This document shows positions 12,727 to 26,700 of a stretch of DNA of 64,000 nt, piece after piece (position 1 is the first letter of the stretch; each line of letters opens with the position of its first letter). The stretch spans positions 62,001 to 126,000 of the forward strand of contig JALIZF010001386.1 in assembly GCA_029948255.1 (NCBI GenBank), given 5' to 3'. This stretch comes from Telmatactis stephensoni. Taxonomy: Eukaryota > Cnidaria > Anthozoa > Actiniaria > Isophelliidae. The notes under the pieces were generated by a model. It had not been told where the DNA came from, made no database searches, and was given only the letters and a program-made list of their open reading frames with translations. The translations under genes and the position numbers were made by a program.

Positions 12727-15700
12727 ATGTTTAGACCGAGTCGATGTGTTTGTTTGACCTTCTTGGCCGTTGGTGTGATATTGTTCTCCAAATGTTCCTT
12801 TGGATCGCACTTTCGGGGAGCCTCATTCAGTTGGAAGCCGTTTAACTCGAGCAGTGTCACGGACAAAAGGGTAACTACACAAACTCTTTGCTTGTGTGAA
12901 TTTAGAAGATACACAAATTGCATAGCGTTCTTTTCAAATATTGTACAAGAACGTAGTGGTCAGTAGTGCTACCCAAGCTTAGCTTCGTGCAATCGGCACC
13001 AGATATTTTTTAAAAGCTTAAAGAATATAAAGATTTTGACTTGTGAGTGAGATGTTAAGCCTTATGGAAACATTTTAACGAACATTTAAGTTAATGAACA
13101 ACTGAGAGAACAGACAACTTGTAATAATATCATTTTTATTCCAATCGAAAACCATTTTTATGTGATTAAAAAACCTAAATCGGTAAACCAATCTTTTTGA
13201 GTAATACTGAACTATCTCATATTACCAAGAACGGAAATTTACGTTTCCACGAAAATTAAAAATTAATACCTGTCTGCATTCAAATTGTCTTGGTTTAGCC
13301 CTGTTACCACCTGTGTTAAAATCATCGATTTATTTTGCTATTTCAATAATATTCAAAGATTAAAGTGTCTTCCTTATTCTAATAATTCATAGCGCAAAAA
13401 AGATGATAATAATTGCCGAGTCTTAAAGACTCACAATTCCGAGAATCTAACCGCGATGTTAAAATTCAGTTCCGAGAACCAACAAAACTAAACAGCACTG
13501 AGCCCACCAATGAGAGCGTAACGCTTTCCTTAGAGGAATACTAGGGAGTCGAAAAACAAAATTACAAACCTTTTATTTTCAGGCTATTTTTTCAATGTTT
13601 ATGCAGGCATACAAAATACAAAACCAAACTGATTTACTTATCAAAGCACTAGCCTGATATAAAGTTTTTGCTTGTCCGACATTAAACTCGCTCGTCTCGC
13701 TAGTTAATTTTTGACAAATCGGATTTCAATTCGTGCACTCCCAGTAACGAGAGCATTTCGAAGTTCTGGCGAGTAAGAAAAGTCACGGTTGGTGGACAGA
13801 TCCTAGCCTGTTCGATGACGTAATGCAGTCAAGAGCATGGCCTATTTTTAATAGATTTATCTCCTCCCTGGTTTATAGTTTGACAAGAACGACCAAGAAC
13901 GATCGCGAGTTTCGAAAGGGAAAGCGCCCCAAAAAGTATTCAGTAACAGAAGTAGCAATAGCAGAAGCCCTTCCCAAACAACTTTTTTGATGAAAATGAA
14001 TGAAATGGGATATCACGGCACATTTCGAAACGTTTCACTTTTCGGTACGCACTTTTGTTTCTTGGACAAAGCCGAGTAACCGCGAATTATTGCAGTTACC
14101 GAACCTGGACTCTTATCAAACTTATTAATAACACATGATTTGAAAGTACGATAAAAATCACTGGCGTAACGTAGATCTTTATATCGAATAAATTAAAGAA
14201 TTTTCTTTGTTTGCATAAACTTAAACTTAGAATTTCTGAGCAAAAAATAATCTCTAACTTAGGAAATTCTGGTCAAATATGATAATTGACAGCTAGACGT
14301 TTAAGTAATGTAATAAAAGAACTCGACGGCGCGTTATATCGGGTCTTTATCCACCGATATATAACGTGCCATCTCGTTCTTTATAATACCCTACATATCG
14401 GCTCGATAACGTTTTTACACCTTTGTTAACTTGTCTTGAGTTATCTATCTAGACTAGCTCTCCATTTCAAGTTTCACAACTCATATAACAAGATCAGTTA
14501 GATACAAAAAACTGCAAGGTATACTTTGATCTTGGCTGTGATGCCGATAACTCTACGGTCCTAGAGTGATTGCTCGTCCTAGGTCACCCGAACTACCGCA
14601 GTGGCCCCAACATTAGCGTGTGACTGTCCTATTTCTAGTTGGCGAAGTATCTCTAGTTTTTCTGTTTACATGACCAAAACATACTCCTAGTGCTAGGATA
14701 TTCCTAGTACCCGAACAGAATGCAGTAAATGTATAGCAGGTAGGATGATTCGCTTGCTAGGATGATCCTAGTGCCATGTAAACACCCCTAAGACAAGAAA
14801 AGCTAGTGACATTGTTCCCCAGAAATGGACTTACCGAACGGCATGACTGCATGAACCACATAATTTAAAAACAATGCCTCCAAATATGACACCAGTTAAG
14901 GTTGGTGCCTACTAATGGGAAGGTAATTTTTTTGGCCAAAAACCACATGGGTATTAAAGAACCCATCATAGGGAGCTAGAATCCAAGGAAAAAATTGGGG
15001 GTCACCGTGCATATTAATGAGTTACACGCCATCAAATGTTGCAAAATCTGCCTATTCTAGAGGCCCAAAGAAAAAATCATAAATACCCCATATTTTGAAA
15101 AAAATGTCAAGCCTTTTTTTACTAAAACGTTTACAACACAATTCTCTTACTTGTCAATGCCATACGAAATATGAAAAACCAGAATAACAATTTTTTTCAA
15201 TGACTTTTTACTAGTTTTAGACTTGTTTTTGTTCATGACCGCCAAATGAAAAGTCCAATTTTTGCAATCAAGTTTCAATTTTAAATTCATAAAAGTATTT
15301 TAAAAAATTAGGTTTATCTCCACTTTACAATTTACAGAAATAAAAAATAGGGGTATCCGTGCGATTTAGAAAGTTATTTGCCGATAAACGCGTGAAAACT
15401 GATCAGAATTCGCGAAAATGATCAAAAATTCCCTAGCCCTCCCCGGAAAGTAGAGCGAATTACAATGCTTTGTGGGAAATTTTCAAGATGGCGGCGAAAA
15501 CAGATCGTTTCTGATAGAAATGATAGTCAAAACAGGCGTTGTAACTCGGGTTCTATTTATCAACTGTGAATTTCATTCAAACACAGGAGAGGGTAAATGG
15601 TTGTCCTTTAATTCTGTAAGTTTATTTTTTCAAAAAGTGGTAAAAAGGCCTTGCTTTTACCGATTGCTTTACCGACAAAAATTCAGTGTTTTTGCATGCG

Positions 15701-17754
15701 CAGAAAGCAGTGCGCGCGGACAATAGTAGGCACCAACCTTAATATGTGATATTTATATAATGATCTGAAACAACTATCCTCGTAGCATTTTTTAGAAAAT
15801 AATATTTTTTCTTCAAACTTTTAGGTAATCATTTCATTTCGCATAGCATGGCGAAGGTCGTTCAATAGCGACACTTACTGTCGTCAGTCTACAATAAATA
15901 CAGGCAAACTCATTGGTCCATCTGGATCAAACCTTGATTGCCGTCAAGGGTGTTCTGGCTCCATTACATCTTTGGATTTTAAGTGTACTGATTTCAGCCT
16001 GCAAGAGGACTGGTCAGCGGGTGGACGAGATGTGACATATACTTTTCCTAATGTTAACCCGCCTCTTTACCAAGCGAGGTATATATCATCTGTTAAAACA
16101 ATAGCTAATTCAAACTTATTGCAGTTAAACCGTCCTGTTACGTTAACAAATTGAAGATAGTTTTCCATTGTCAGTACTCTTATTAATCATGGATGACGTC
16201 AAAAAATGTTCAAAACTAAAGTGGGACCACGAGCGCAGCGAGTGGTTTCACTGCTCAGTTTTGGACATTTTTTGACGTCATCCATGATTAATAAGAGTAC
16301 TGACAATGGAAAACTATCTTCAATTTGTTTTTTACAACATTATCTTAGATCTTTTCCGTCCAAATCTGTTTGAAAAACTGTCCCAAACGTATTTTGGTAA
16401 GGACGAGCGTGACATGTTGGCGTCAGCTGTTGTCAGTACTCTTATTAACAATGGCTCTCGGCCAATCAGATTGCAAGATTTTAGTCAAATGTTGTAAAAA
16501 ATAACGTACACAAGGTGACTGGAAGCTATTGAGATTTCATTGTACTGCACTGCGCATTCACTAAAGTCGATCGCGGTTTGTTTTAATGACCAATTATCAA
16601 AATAGAATATTCATTCGTATCTTCTCTGGTTGATTTGGTGCGTACCGTGTTTATGCCAGGGAAAACGTTCAAAATCATATAAAATAGTACCAAACCATTG
16701 CCTGTCCCTCTTTGCTGTGATATAATGGACTTACTTAAACAGAGATTTTTTTACGTTTTATTCTTCGGTATCAACTTCTCTTTTTCAGCTTTTCAGGCGG
16801 TGCTTGGATTGGATTGGCTACCGGAGGTGGCTATTGGGAAGTCAGAATGTACGTAAATCTAACAAAACGTAACGATACGGGACGCATCAACACGTCACCG
16901 GTCACAACTATGTCACCAATAGTAAGACTACAACATGGATGTAACCACACTTTAGTCATTCCAGGTAGGTATGGCCTGGTATAGCGTCACAAATATAATC
17001 AGTGACTGTGCCCCTCCCCTAGTAACAAATATGTCACCAATAGTAAAGGTAAACCGGTATTCGTGGTCAGATGCTGGTACTTTCAATTTAAGGAAATAGG
17101 TACTAGTTTCAGGGATAAAAATAGTCGAACCGTATTCAAATTTTGCCGGTACCTTTTAGGGAATAAAATTTAAATTCTCTACGATCATCACGGATGAAAA
17201 TATGAGGGATTTTCTCCTTGGACCGTTATTACCATCATCGCAGTCACCATTTTTACCACTTCTGTTATCTCTTCTCATACCAATGTTATTCGACTTTATT
17301 ATTCACAGTAAACGATGCTGACAAAGATGACATCAGATGTCGATGGGCAGAATCAAGCAAATATGAATGTGGAGGCGTGTGCAAAACATTTCCAGGAGCT
17401 ATACTAGATCAGGTAGTCGAGCAAAAATCAAGGTGAAATATCTTTATTTAAAAAACAGTAAACAATTTTGTGTTGTTTTCAGCGAAAGTGTGAGATCTCT
17501 TACTCAGCTACGTGGTATACAGGGTGGTACGGTGTTGCGATCATGGTAGAAGATTTCCAATCACGCTCTGCAACAAAACCGTTGAGTGCCATTCCTCTGC
17601 AGTTCTTAGTTCAGGTCTTCCCCTCGAACGAGAATTGTACAAATAAACCCGAGTTTACCAGCAACACCAGAGTTGAAGGATCGTGTATTGGTGTTCCCCA
17701 TGGCTCAACGTTTAAAGAACCATTTATTGCAAAAGCACATGGTTCTGGAAACAG
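12727..17754 (+). CDS. Gene A exons 1-5: signal peptide and N-terminal Cys-containing module
   Basis: Exons 12727-12870, 15825-16078, 16789-16964, 17309-17412 and 17483-17754 (residues 1-316) join in consistent phase 0-2-1-0. Exon 1 encodes a basic start, a hydrophobic run (VCLTFLAVGVILF) and a likely cleavage site after KCSFG, then SHFRGASFSW. Exon 2 continues with ISFRIAWRRS and several cysteines. Exons 3-5 carry FSGGAWIGLATGGGYWEV, DDIRCRWA, CGGVC, PGAIL and WYGVAIMVEDF, ending with PLSAIPLQFLVQVFP. I know this SHFRG...WRRS...EDF...PLQFLV pattern from multidomain invertebrate surface proteins but cannot give it a family name. Intron 1 (12871-15824) is 2.95 kb. Confidence 0.8.
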
Positions 17755-20700
17755 GTACAGTTTTTCATTATACTTTTAATAATAACATTTCATAATAACT
17801 GTTAACCTGCCGTGAATACGGTGCGCGATGTGAAGCTATACATTTAATTCTTTTGCTGTTTTCGAATAATACCCAGGCTACACTTCTGATCTGCAATTTG
17901 AGTACATTTAAGTTCACAGCAAGCGAAGAGACCCCCCACCCCCATCCCTCTCAGAAAAAAAAGGAAATGCAGAAACGAGATAAAACAGGAAGTGGCTGGG
18001 TGGGAGGGGGAGGTGTCATAACGAGCAACAATCACATCATATAGCTAATATAATTATCACTTACTGTAGAATTGTAGAAATAAAGACCATAAGTCCCTCA
18101 GGTTTGACCAAGTCTTCACTGGCTCAGTACTCTGCAAGTGAATGGTATGTTAATATTACATGGACACCAAGCCCTGCTCAGATCGATCCAGTAATATTCT
18201 GCTACACGGCAATTGATTTGAGAGGGTAAGTACTGTAGTTTTCTGTGAGGCCCACAGGGTCTCCATATTTTCATAAAAACAGTTTTTTTTAAACAGCAAG
18301 TGATAACATGACGAATATGCGCGAACCGCTGGACAGAAGTGGCCTCAATTACGGTTTTAACCTGGCTAAGGGCTACCTCTCTCATAAAGAGAGTCGTATA
18401 TAGTCTCCCCAAAGGTTTTTTGGTGCATTACAGTCGAGTGCAGAAGTACGAACAGCTAGAAATTATCCTTTCAAAATTATCCATTTGTCCAACAAAATAG
18501 AAATTGGAGACATGCGCAGATGTTATCACTTGCTGCTGTTTTTTTATAGAAGACGCATGTAATGCTAATGAGTAGAATAACACTGTTTGTACGAGTATTA
18601 GGGGGTGGTGACATGGCATTAGGATCATCCTAGCACTGGGATCATCCTAGCAGGAGAATCATCCTACCTGCAATACATTTACTACATTCTGTTTACATGG
18701 AAATTTGTGTCTTCACTTCGGGTACTAGGATCATCTTCAGTACTAAACAGAATCAGTATTTAAATATATAGCAAGTAGGATGGTTCGCCTGCTAGGATGA
18801 TCCTAGTGTCATATAAACACCCCCTTATAAGTAAAGTAGATTTCGCACGGCATACGAATTTCGGAGATTTTCATAAGACAACACGACACTATGCTTACGG
18901 CACCGTAAGGGTCGGACGTGACGTGATAATAATATTCAGTTTAAGTAAGAGTTTGCAACTCATTAATGCTCTACAGATTATCGTCGCCTCAAAGTTGTCT
19001 AACTTTTTTAGCCGGAGGTAAGTGTTAGTTGTTGTCAAAATTTGTGAGTTTTATGGAATTCTCATGGAATTTTTACCATATTTTCTGAATCCATAGTGGA
19101 ACCACCATATATGGTAAATGGTTCCCAGACTCCCACCGGTTTGATTTATCCCAGCCATGACAAATGGAGCATCAAGTTTGACAAAGAAGTAAGTTTTTCA
19201 AATCCGGATCACTCCGCATACTTACCCTAATTTTTTTCGCTGCCATAAATCCATACAGCCTCGTCTGTCATTTCCATATCATCACTAATTTTATCAGTTA
19301 TTGATAAACTTTTACGTGATGTATTTTGTGGTGATAATATTCTTATAATGTAGTTAATATTAAAAGGTGGTCGGTATTTTACTGTTATCAACAAAGTATT
19401 CATTACCATTATCATTATCATAATCCTTCTTCATATACGTATACTTGTTTGCCTGTAACCTTATCGATCTTGATTGTCTTTGCATATCTTCGTGTTCTGC
19501 ACAAAAAGGTACCTCATTAAGGCCAGACCTAAGTTCCTGAAAGCCCCATCATTTATTTTAATTCTGGATAATTGGGCTTTCGAATTCTGGAACCACACAA
19601 CGCTACAAGTTTGAGAACGTCAATATAAAACAATCACAAAGACGGAAGCCGCAAGTCAACACCATTTCTTTGTTAATCGTTGCAACGTTTCAGAGGAGTA
19701 GAAGAAGAGAAGTTGCTCCCGGGGCGTGTTTGAGGGCATTTTGCACAACCAGTACACACGAGGAAACAATTTCAATTTCCACCCGATTCTGCTTCCGATG
19801 ATTAAAGTGTGACTCTGAAGGACGCCCCGGGAGCGAAATCCTTCCGGAGTGTAACGACCTTAACACTTGCTGGGATCATCGAACACATGGTACGAGTCTG
19901 GTGTTGTGTGCAAGAAAACTTAGTTGCATTGTGTGTTTGGACGTATGTGATAATGATGACCATTTAGGTCTAATATATTCTTGTTCTTATGATAGTTTGT
20001 GCGCCCTCAAAGACGTCGATATATCAGGATCTATCACGCTAGTGGACGCGAGGTTCATCGAGTTGATGTATCTACGTCACACGACTTAATTTACCCGGCA
20101 GGCAGTTTGGGAAGAACGCTGGAGTACAAACCATCCTTTGAATTAATCGAAAAACAAATCTATTATATTGTACTTGATCCAGGTAAGCATATACAACATC
20201 GTTAACAATATTCACAATTAAGGTGGCTGCCTACTATTGGAAAAAATAATGAAAAATCATTTAAACCAAAATTTTCTGGAGCGAAATTTAATGCTGATCA
20301 CAAATACGAAAAGAAAAAGGGGGTCCCGCACTCGTTTTCGAGATAATCAGCATTGAATGAATGCCTATCTCCCAATTTTTGAAGAATTTTTGAAAATCGT
20401 TCAACCGGAAGTGAATAGAAAAGAAATATACAATTCACGAAATAACAGTTCTACAACTACTACAATTGCACAAATATTAGATTATGTCGTATTATTCGTA
20501 ATGGTATGGATAATTTTTATGTGACAGCGACGTATTTTTCTAATCATATTGCTTGTTAAAATCATTGAGAACTATTTTAAAACTAAATTTTGTCAACACA
20601 CTTTGGTTTCCAAGCCTTAGTGGCTATTCGCTAGAAACTCCGCGCGCTATCACGTCCTGCGCACGAACGTGCGCAGTGGGCTAAAATTTCTATGGTAGCC

Positions 20701-23700
20701 AGTCACCTTAAAGAGGCTGGAAAGGGTTCCCATAAATGAGTGCATACTCATAAAATTAAAAACGCCTAAGATTTCTATATCGCCAAAAAGGTAACGAAAA
20801 CCACAACATGGCTTTGGCATCTATTCAAATATTGAATAGATTCGACTTCCATCCACTATAAATACGAAAATTTGTCAAAAAAGTGATTTTGTCTTGTTCA
20901 GTCATTTCGTATTTCGTCATCAAGTTAGCACGCGCTCAAGAACCATTTCCAGCCTCCTTAACTCGATTCCAATTATTTAATTCGATTACTGGATTTCATT
21001 TTACGTTATTCTCAATCTCGATGGAATTTTTATCAACTAAATGATAAGTTTTCAAAAGAATATTTTCATAGTTGATAGTACATGGTTGTTTTGACCACCT
21101 TTTGAGGCATATAATAAGATTCAACAACTGTTTGAAACCCAATGCGTACTAATGATCCCAAATGCTTTTTGATTTATGCAACTGATTCATTGTCTGAATG
21201 AAAAACAATAAATAGCTTGCTATATATATAATTTTCCATTAGTTGAGATAAAAGTTTTCTTTGACAGGAATTGCACAAGGAACAAAGTTTTGTGGTCCTG
21301 AATCTCCACCGATGAGAGACGCCAATTTCTGGAGAGTGAAAATAAGTAAGTGTTGGCGTGTACTACGTTCAGGCAGTCAGTACAGAGTTAATGAAGACCC
21401 TATTCCTCTGCTATATCACTAGGAATGGAACATAGAAATAAACAATTCTTTCCAAAGCTTTTTGATTCAAACTTCTTGTCACTAAATTCCAGCGGATGTT
21501 ACCCCTCCTAAGGTGACATTCATCCTGGCCCCAGCATTAACTAACGACACTACTACAATCACATGGAGCATAGACGAACCTGCCACAACACTGTGTAGTA
21601 TAACTACTCCAGTTAAGACATTTATACAAGCATGTAATGATTCATATACTGGCACATCACTTATTGAAGGGTTTTACAGAACTGCCATCACAGCAACGGA
21701 TCTTGTAGGCAACATTGCTTTACCAGTTTCTCATGTATACCAAAAGGTATTACAAACGAGTGTTTATTAGAATATCTTTCTGACAGCTTAATTTTCATTC
21801 TCAGATCTCAAACCTCCAGAGCCGTACTTGACATCAAAACCCTTGTCCTCCTCCAAAGAAACCTCTTTTCAGTTCAAATTTGGCTGCCGAAACGACAATC
21901 CCTGTATTTATGAATGTTCGGTGGCACCAGAGTATGGTATTCCTGTGTATACTCGTTGCTATGAGACTGGATATAGTGTAACGAACCTCAAGAATAATAT
22001 ATCGTATGTATTTTGGCTGAAGGCACAAGACAAGTTTGGAAACAAGGCTCCAGTATTGAAGTACAAGTGGAGAATCGGTACGTAGATTAATATATACTTC
22101 ACAGCTTCAGCTTCACAGCTAATTTTTTGCGTGTAACAAGGTAAAAACTCAAACTGTCCGTCTTAGAGTATAAGGTAAAAAAGGTGAAGAACCATATTTT
22201 ACGTCGATAACTCGTGCCAGTCGTTCGACGGATAGATAACCCGATGTCGACGGTGCGCTCATTTTACTCCGTCTCTCCATCAGTGCTTCGCCCGTTTTTA
22301 AGTATATTTAAAGTTCATAAAGCTACACAGAAAGAAAGAAGTCGAAACAAGGATGCGAGATCACTGGTAATCGAACTCAGACCTCTCGCACCGATGAACG
22401 CACACTAACCAACTTCCTTGCTCTCAAGACCAACTTTACCATCCTTGCTACCAAGAGTATATCTTTAATTGAATGTTGAAAGGTCAAAGAGCAAGTCGCA
22501 GGCAAAAACTGACGTGAAATACTAAAGCAATTTCTTCCTTTCTTCTAGATACCGAGCCCCCCAAAATTCTCAACGCGGGTCCACTTGATGTAAACTGTCG
22601 AAGCAACATGAGCCCATCAGTCATCGGTAAACCACTAGTCACTGACAACGAAGATCCTGTACCGGTACTAACGTTTAACGACTTAAACTTAAACCAAGGT
22701 TGTAATATACAACGAGTATGGACTGCAACTGATCGTGCGGGTAACATTGCTAAAGTTACGCAGATAATCAGTATTCGCGCTCTTTCACCGCCTGTCATTA
22801 ACTATAAAGACAACATTGTAGTGGCTTGTCAAACCTTAAATATGATGAACGCTGAGATAAGGAAGACGGTTAACACCACTCACCCGTGTGATATACCAAC
22901 TAACCTTACTTACCATGACTCGCTAGCAGCAATTCAATGTAGTTCTACTTTTACCAGAACGTGGACAGCTACAGATGCCTGTGGCGCTATCAAAACCTCC
23001 ACACAAACCATCAGGGTACTGGATCTACAACTTCCTGATTACCCTAAAGTAGCCCAAGTCAATGTGGACTTAAACCAGGATCTTCAGTGGCCTCAATATC
23101 CAGGTGCAGTCAAGTATAAAGTATTTATATGGAAAAACTCCGATACCAAACCAGTCGTACCGACAAGCACGACGTCGTCTAGGAATTTTTCTCCCGCGCA
23201 GCCGTTCCCACATGGAACGAAGATGCTATGGCAAGTTGAGTACATCCTTACTTCCGGTCAAATCATCCCAGGTCCTGTCTGGGGATTCACGACCAAGCAT
23301 TATCCAGACTTTAAGGTCGACACCGTAACGTTACCACCACATGGTTTTTCTGGTCAGACTTTATCAGTCTCTTGGAGTGTTCGTAATATTGGAGGAATCG
23401 GTAATACTGCAGTAAGCTGGCGGGATCTAGTTTTTCTAGGTCGAACCACATCGTTTGCCCAGTCACGATGGATGAAGACGGTGTCCCAAACACGACTGTT
23501 GGACCCTAACGACGCGTATGTTGCTCGTGCTGATATCCAGTTGAAGGACGACGATGTTGGCAATTTTTACGTCTTTGTTCAAGCCGACGCATTTCGCAGT
23601 GTAAGTTATTAGGGTAGCGCACCGCTATCTCATTCTACCAGGGGAGGCCAAAAACGCTCAAGATGTTGGGCTGGGTTCAAAGTTACCCGAAAATAATTGA

Positions 23701-26700
23701 CTATGAAAAAAATGATCCAAGGAAAGTGTGGTCGAGATATCAGAGTCTTTAAGAGTTTATTCCTGTTGATTGCTGTGGAATTGCCATACCGCAACCGAAC
23801 CTCTCACATAAGCTAAGCGACAACCATATATGACCACCAAAAACGTCTATATTGCTAATGGCTTACTCGGTCACACCTAGGTAAACCTCGTGCCTCTCAT
23901 GGCTCTAAAAGAATACCAAGACAAAAGAATGCTGCCTAATTATCCTTTGCATTAATTTAGTTTGGCTTATTAGTGAAGTATGGCGTTTAACGCAGGCCTT
24001 ACTCTCTAAACTAACTTTTGTGTTTTCTTTTGTGTAGATTCGAGACATCGACTTTTCGAATAACCTTAAAGTAAGCTCCAGTTCAGTTAAGGTGTCACTA
24101 ACCCCGCCGCCAAATCTGAAGGTCACTTCAATCGTCACACCAGCAAGTACCTTCTCAGGTTTGTAACACGATACAAAAATCCTACCATACTGAAATTTGT
24201 TGCAGTACGTACAACATATAAGAATGCGTTCACACGGGTGATTTTGACCCAGTCTGAGTTCGCCACCGACACAGGACGAGTACCGGTAGAACATCTCATA
24301 TACTAAACGTAAATGAATTCTTGTCCCGGTCTCCATGGAAACGTCTCACCCAGCCCGGGATGAACTTTACCGATATAAACACACCCTTCATTTCTATTCC
24401 TAGGTCAAACCATATCCGTCAAGTGGACAGTTTCTAATCAAGGAGTAGGAATCACTGGAAGGCAGACGTGGATTGATCAACTGTTCTTCTCAAAAGACAA
24501 CCAATTAGGTATTTTCTATTTGTTGTGAATTTAATTCAACTGCAAATATTGACAACAGGTACCATTTTTCTAACCCCTCTATACATAGTCCTCTATAGTA
24601 GAAGGGAATGTCCCATAGTGCAGTGAAACAAATAAAACACGTTTACCATGCGTTCTGGCATGGATATCGATATCGCAATACCGCGGTCGCAACAACCTTG
24701 TACAAACATTTTTCAGCTAGATTCTATCGGCCCAAGTCGTACACTATATAAGTTAATAGGCCTTTTGCTCCAACCAGTTATACATGGTATAAGATACGAT
24801 CATATCCTCTATCAGTGCTGGAGAGCAAAATACACACGGGGACATCTGAAACAAAGACAAGCTAGATCATTGCAAGTATGACTGGTTGGGATCCTTTAAG
24901 TTTTGGAAGCTGTCGCATTCTTTTGCCATGGTATAGCGGATTTGTGCACGTGTACTAATTTACCGGTTGATGAAAAAGACATGTTGTAAAGAATTTGTCC
25001 GTGATTTTCGAAATTTGGCTAGGAGTGGAACCGAATCAGATTGGAGTTGTAGGAAAGTCCAATAAAGTTTTAAGTTTGAGGGGGGAAATAGAGAAAAGGA
25101 CGGTTCCCTGAATAACTTTTTGAACACCAAATATTACCTTTTCAGACAAAGATGACACAAGGCTAGGCTCTAAATTTCACACTGGCTTACTGACAGTCAA
25201 CCAGGCCTACACAGAGACAATAACAGTCAAAATCCCTCACGCGATCTTTGGAGATTTCTTCATCATGGTCATGACAGACGCGTCCAACAATGTCTACGAG
25301 GATGTTGGAGAAGGTGACAATGTACTTGCATCACAGGTAATTTAAGTCAATGAATATCTTTCTTTTTACGACAAGTTGATGAATTAGTAGCATGGCTGAT
25401 CTTGTATCTCTTTGTTGGTGCAAGTTTATATCAAAACTAACTGTCCACTTATTTAATGATAAACGCTTTTGGCCTAGCGTCTTTTTCACTACCTTCTTCT
25501 TATCACCCATTACAGCGGCGGGAGATTTGAAAAGGGCTTGAAAACAAAAGAAACTTATTTGAGCGCGAAGTTTGAATAAATTTGTGGTGAAGTCTATCCG
25601 ACCATGAAGCGTTCGTGATCTGTTCGGAGTGGTTAAAAACATACCGTGGGGGGTGGGCAGATATCATGTGTTATTTGTAAAAAGCTAACTGTTGATATCT
25701 ATTGCCCGAGTTCCTCTCTACTGAAAGCCGGGCGTAAATTTCACGTACTTCCAAAGGGCCTGAAATCAGCAAGTCTGAAATGATTTGTAAAGTAAGGTGA
25801 AATTCATTGAATGACGGGCTTCATTTAGCGGATAATTGTTGACATCTATTCTATTCGAGTTTCTCTCTAAAACCGGCATAAATTTCACCTCACACTCGTG
25901 TTTTAAAGGGTGAAATCAGTGGATCTCTAAAAGGGAAGCCAATAAAGTGTTCTTCTGTAGTCATTTGGAATCTTAAAACACGAAAGAAGTCTTTTTAGTT
26001 CTCACTCACTACAAAGTATAACAGGCGTTGTCAAGAACACAAAGAGTGAAAAAAACTTTTGAACACTTTGATTTTTATCTTCTGTAGTCATTTGGAATCT
26101 TAAAACACGAAAGGAGTCTTTTTAGTTATCACTCACTACAAAGTATAACAGGCGTTGTCAAGAACACAAAGAGTAAACAAAACTTTTAAACACTTTGATT
26201 TTTATCTTCTGTAGTCATTTGGAATCATAAAACACGAAAGGAGTCTTTTTAGTTCTCACTCACTACAAAGTATAACAGGCGTTGTCAAGAACACAAAGAG
26301 TAAACAAAACCTTTGAACGCTTTGATTTTTATCTTCTGTAGTCATTTGGAATCATAAAACACGAAAGGAGTCTTTTTGGTTCTCACTCACTACAAAGTAT
26401 AACAGGCGTTGTCAAGAACACAAAGAGTAAACAAAACAGTAGAGTATAAATTACCCCAGGGGGACCCCCGCCGGTAATTTTCAACCACTCGAAGATTGAT
26501 CGAACCTTATCGACCGATACACGAAATCTCTCGAGTAAGGATCGGCTTTTGAAAGTTAATTTATTCAAAATCGCACCAGTGAATTCAAACAATAGCAGTT
26601 TTATTCCTCAGTGGCGGTATGCGAAATTCAATCAACGCCTCAAGATGGACACTAAACAATAGGGCAATCTTTGATACGCAAAAATGCAATCTGCCTAGAT

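Noticed and set aside
26005..26437. CRISPR array
   Set aside because: The near-identical 127-bp units have no alternating unique spacers, and the genome is eukaryotic; this is a plain tandem repeat.
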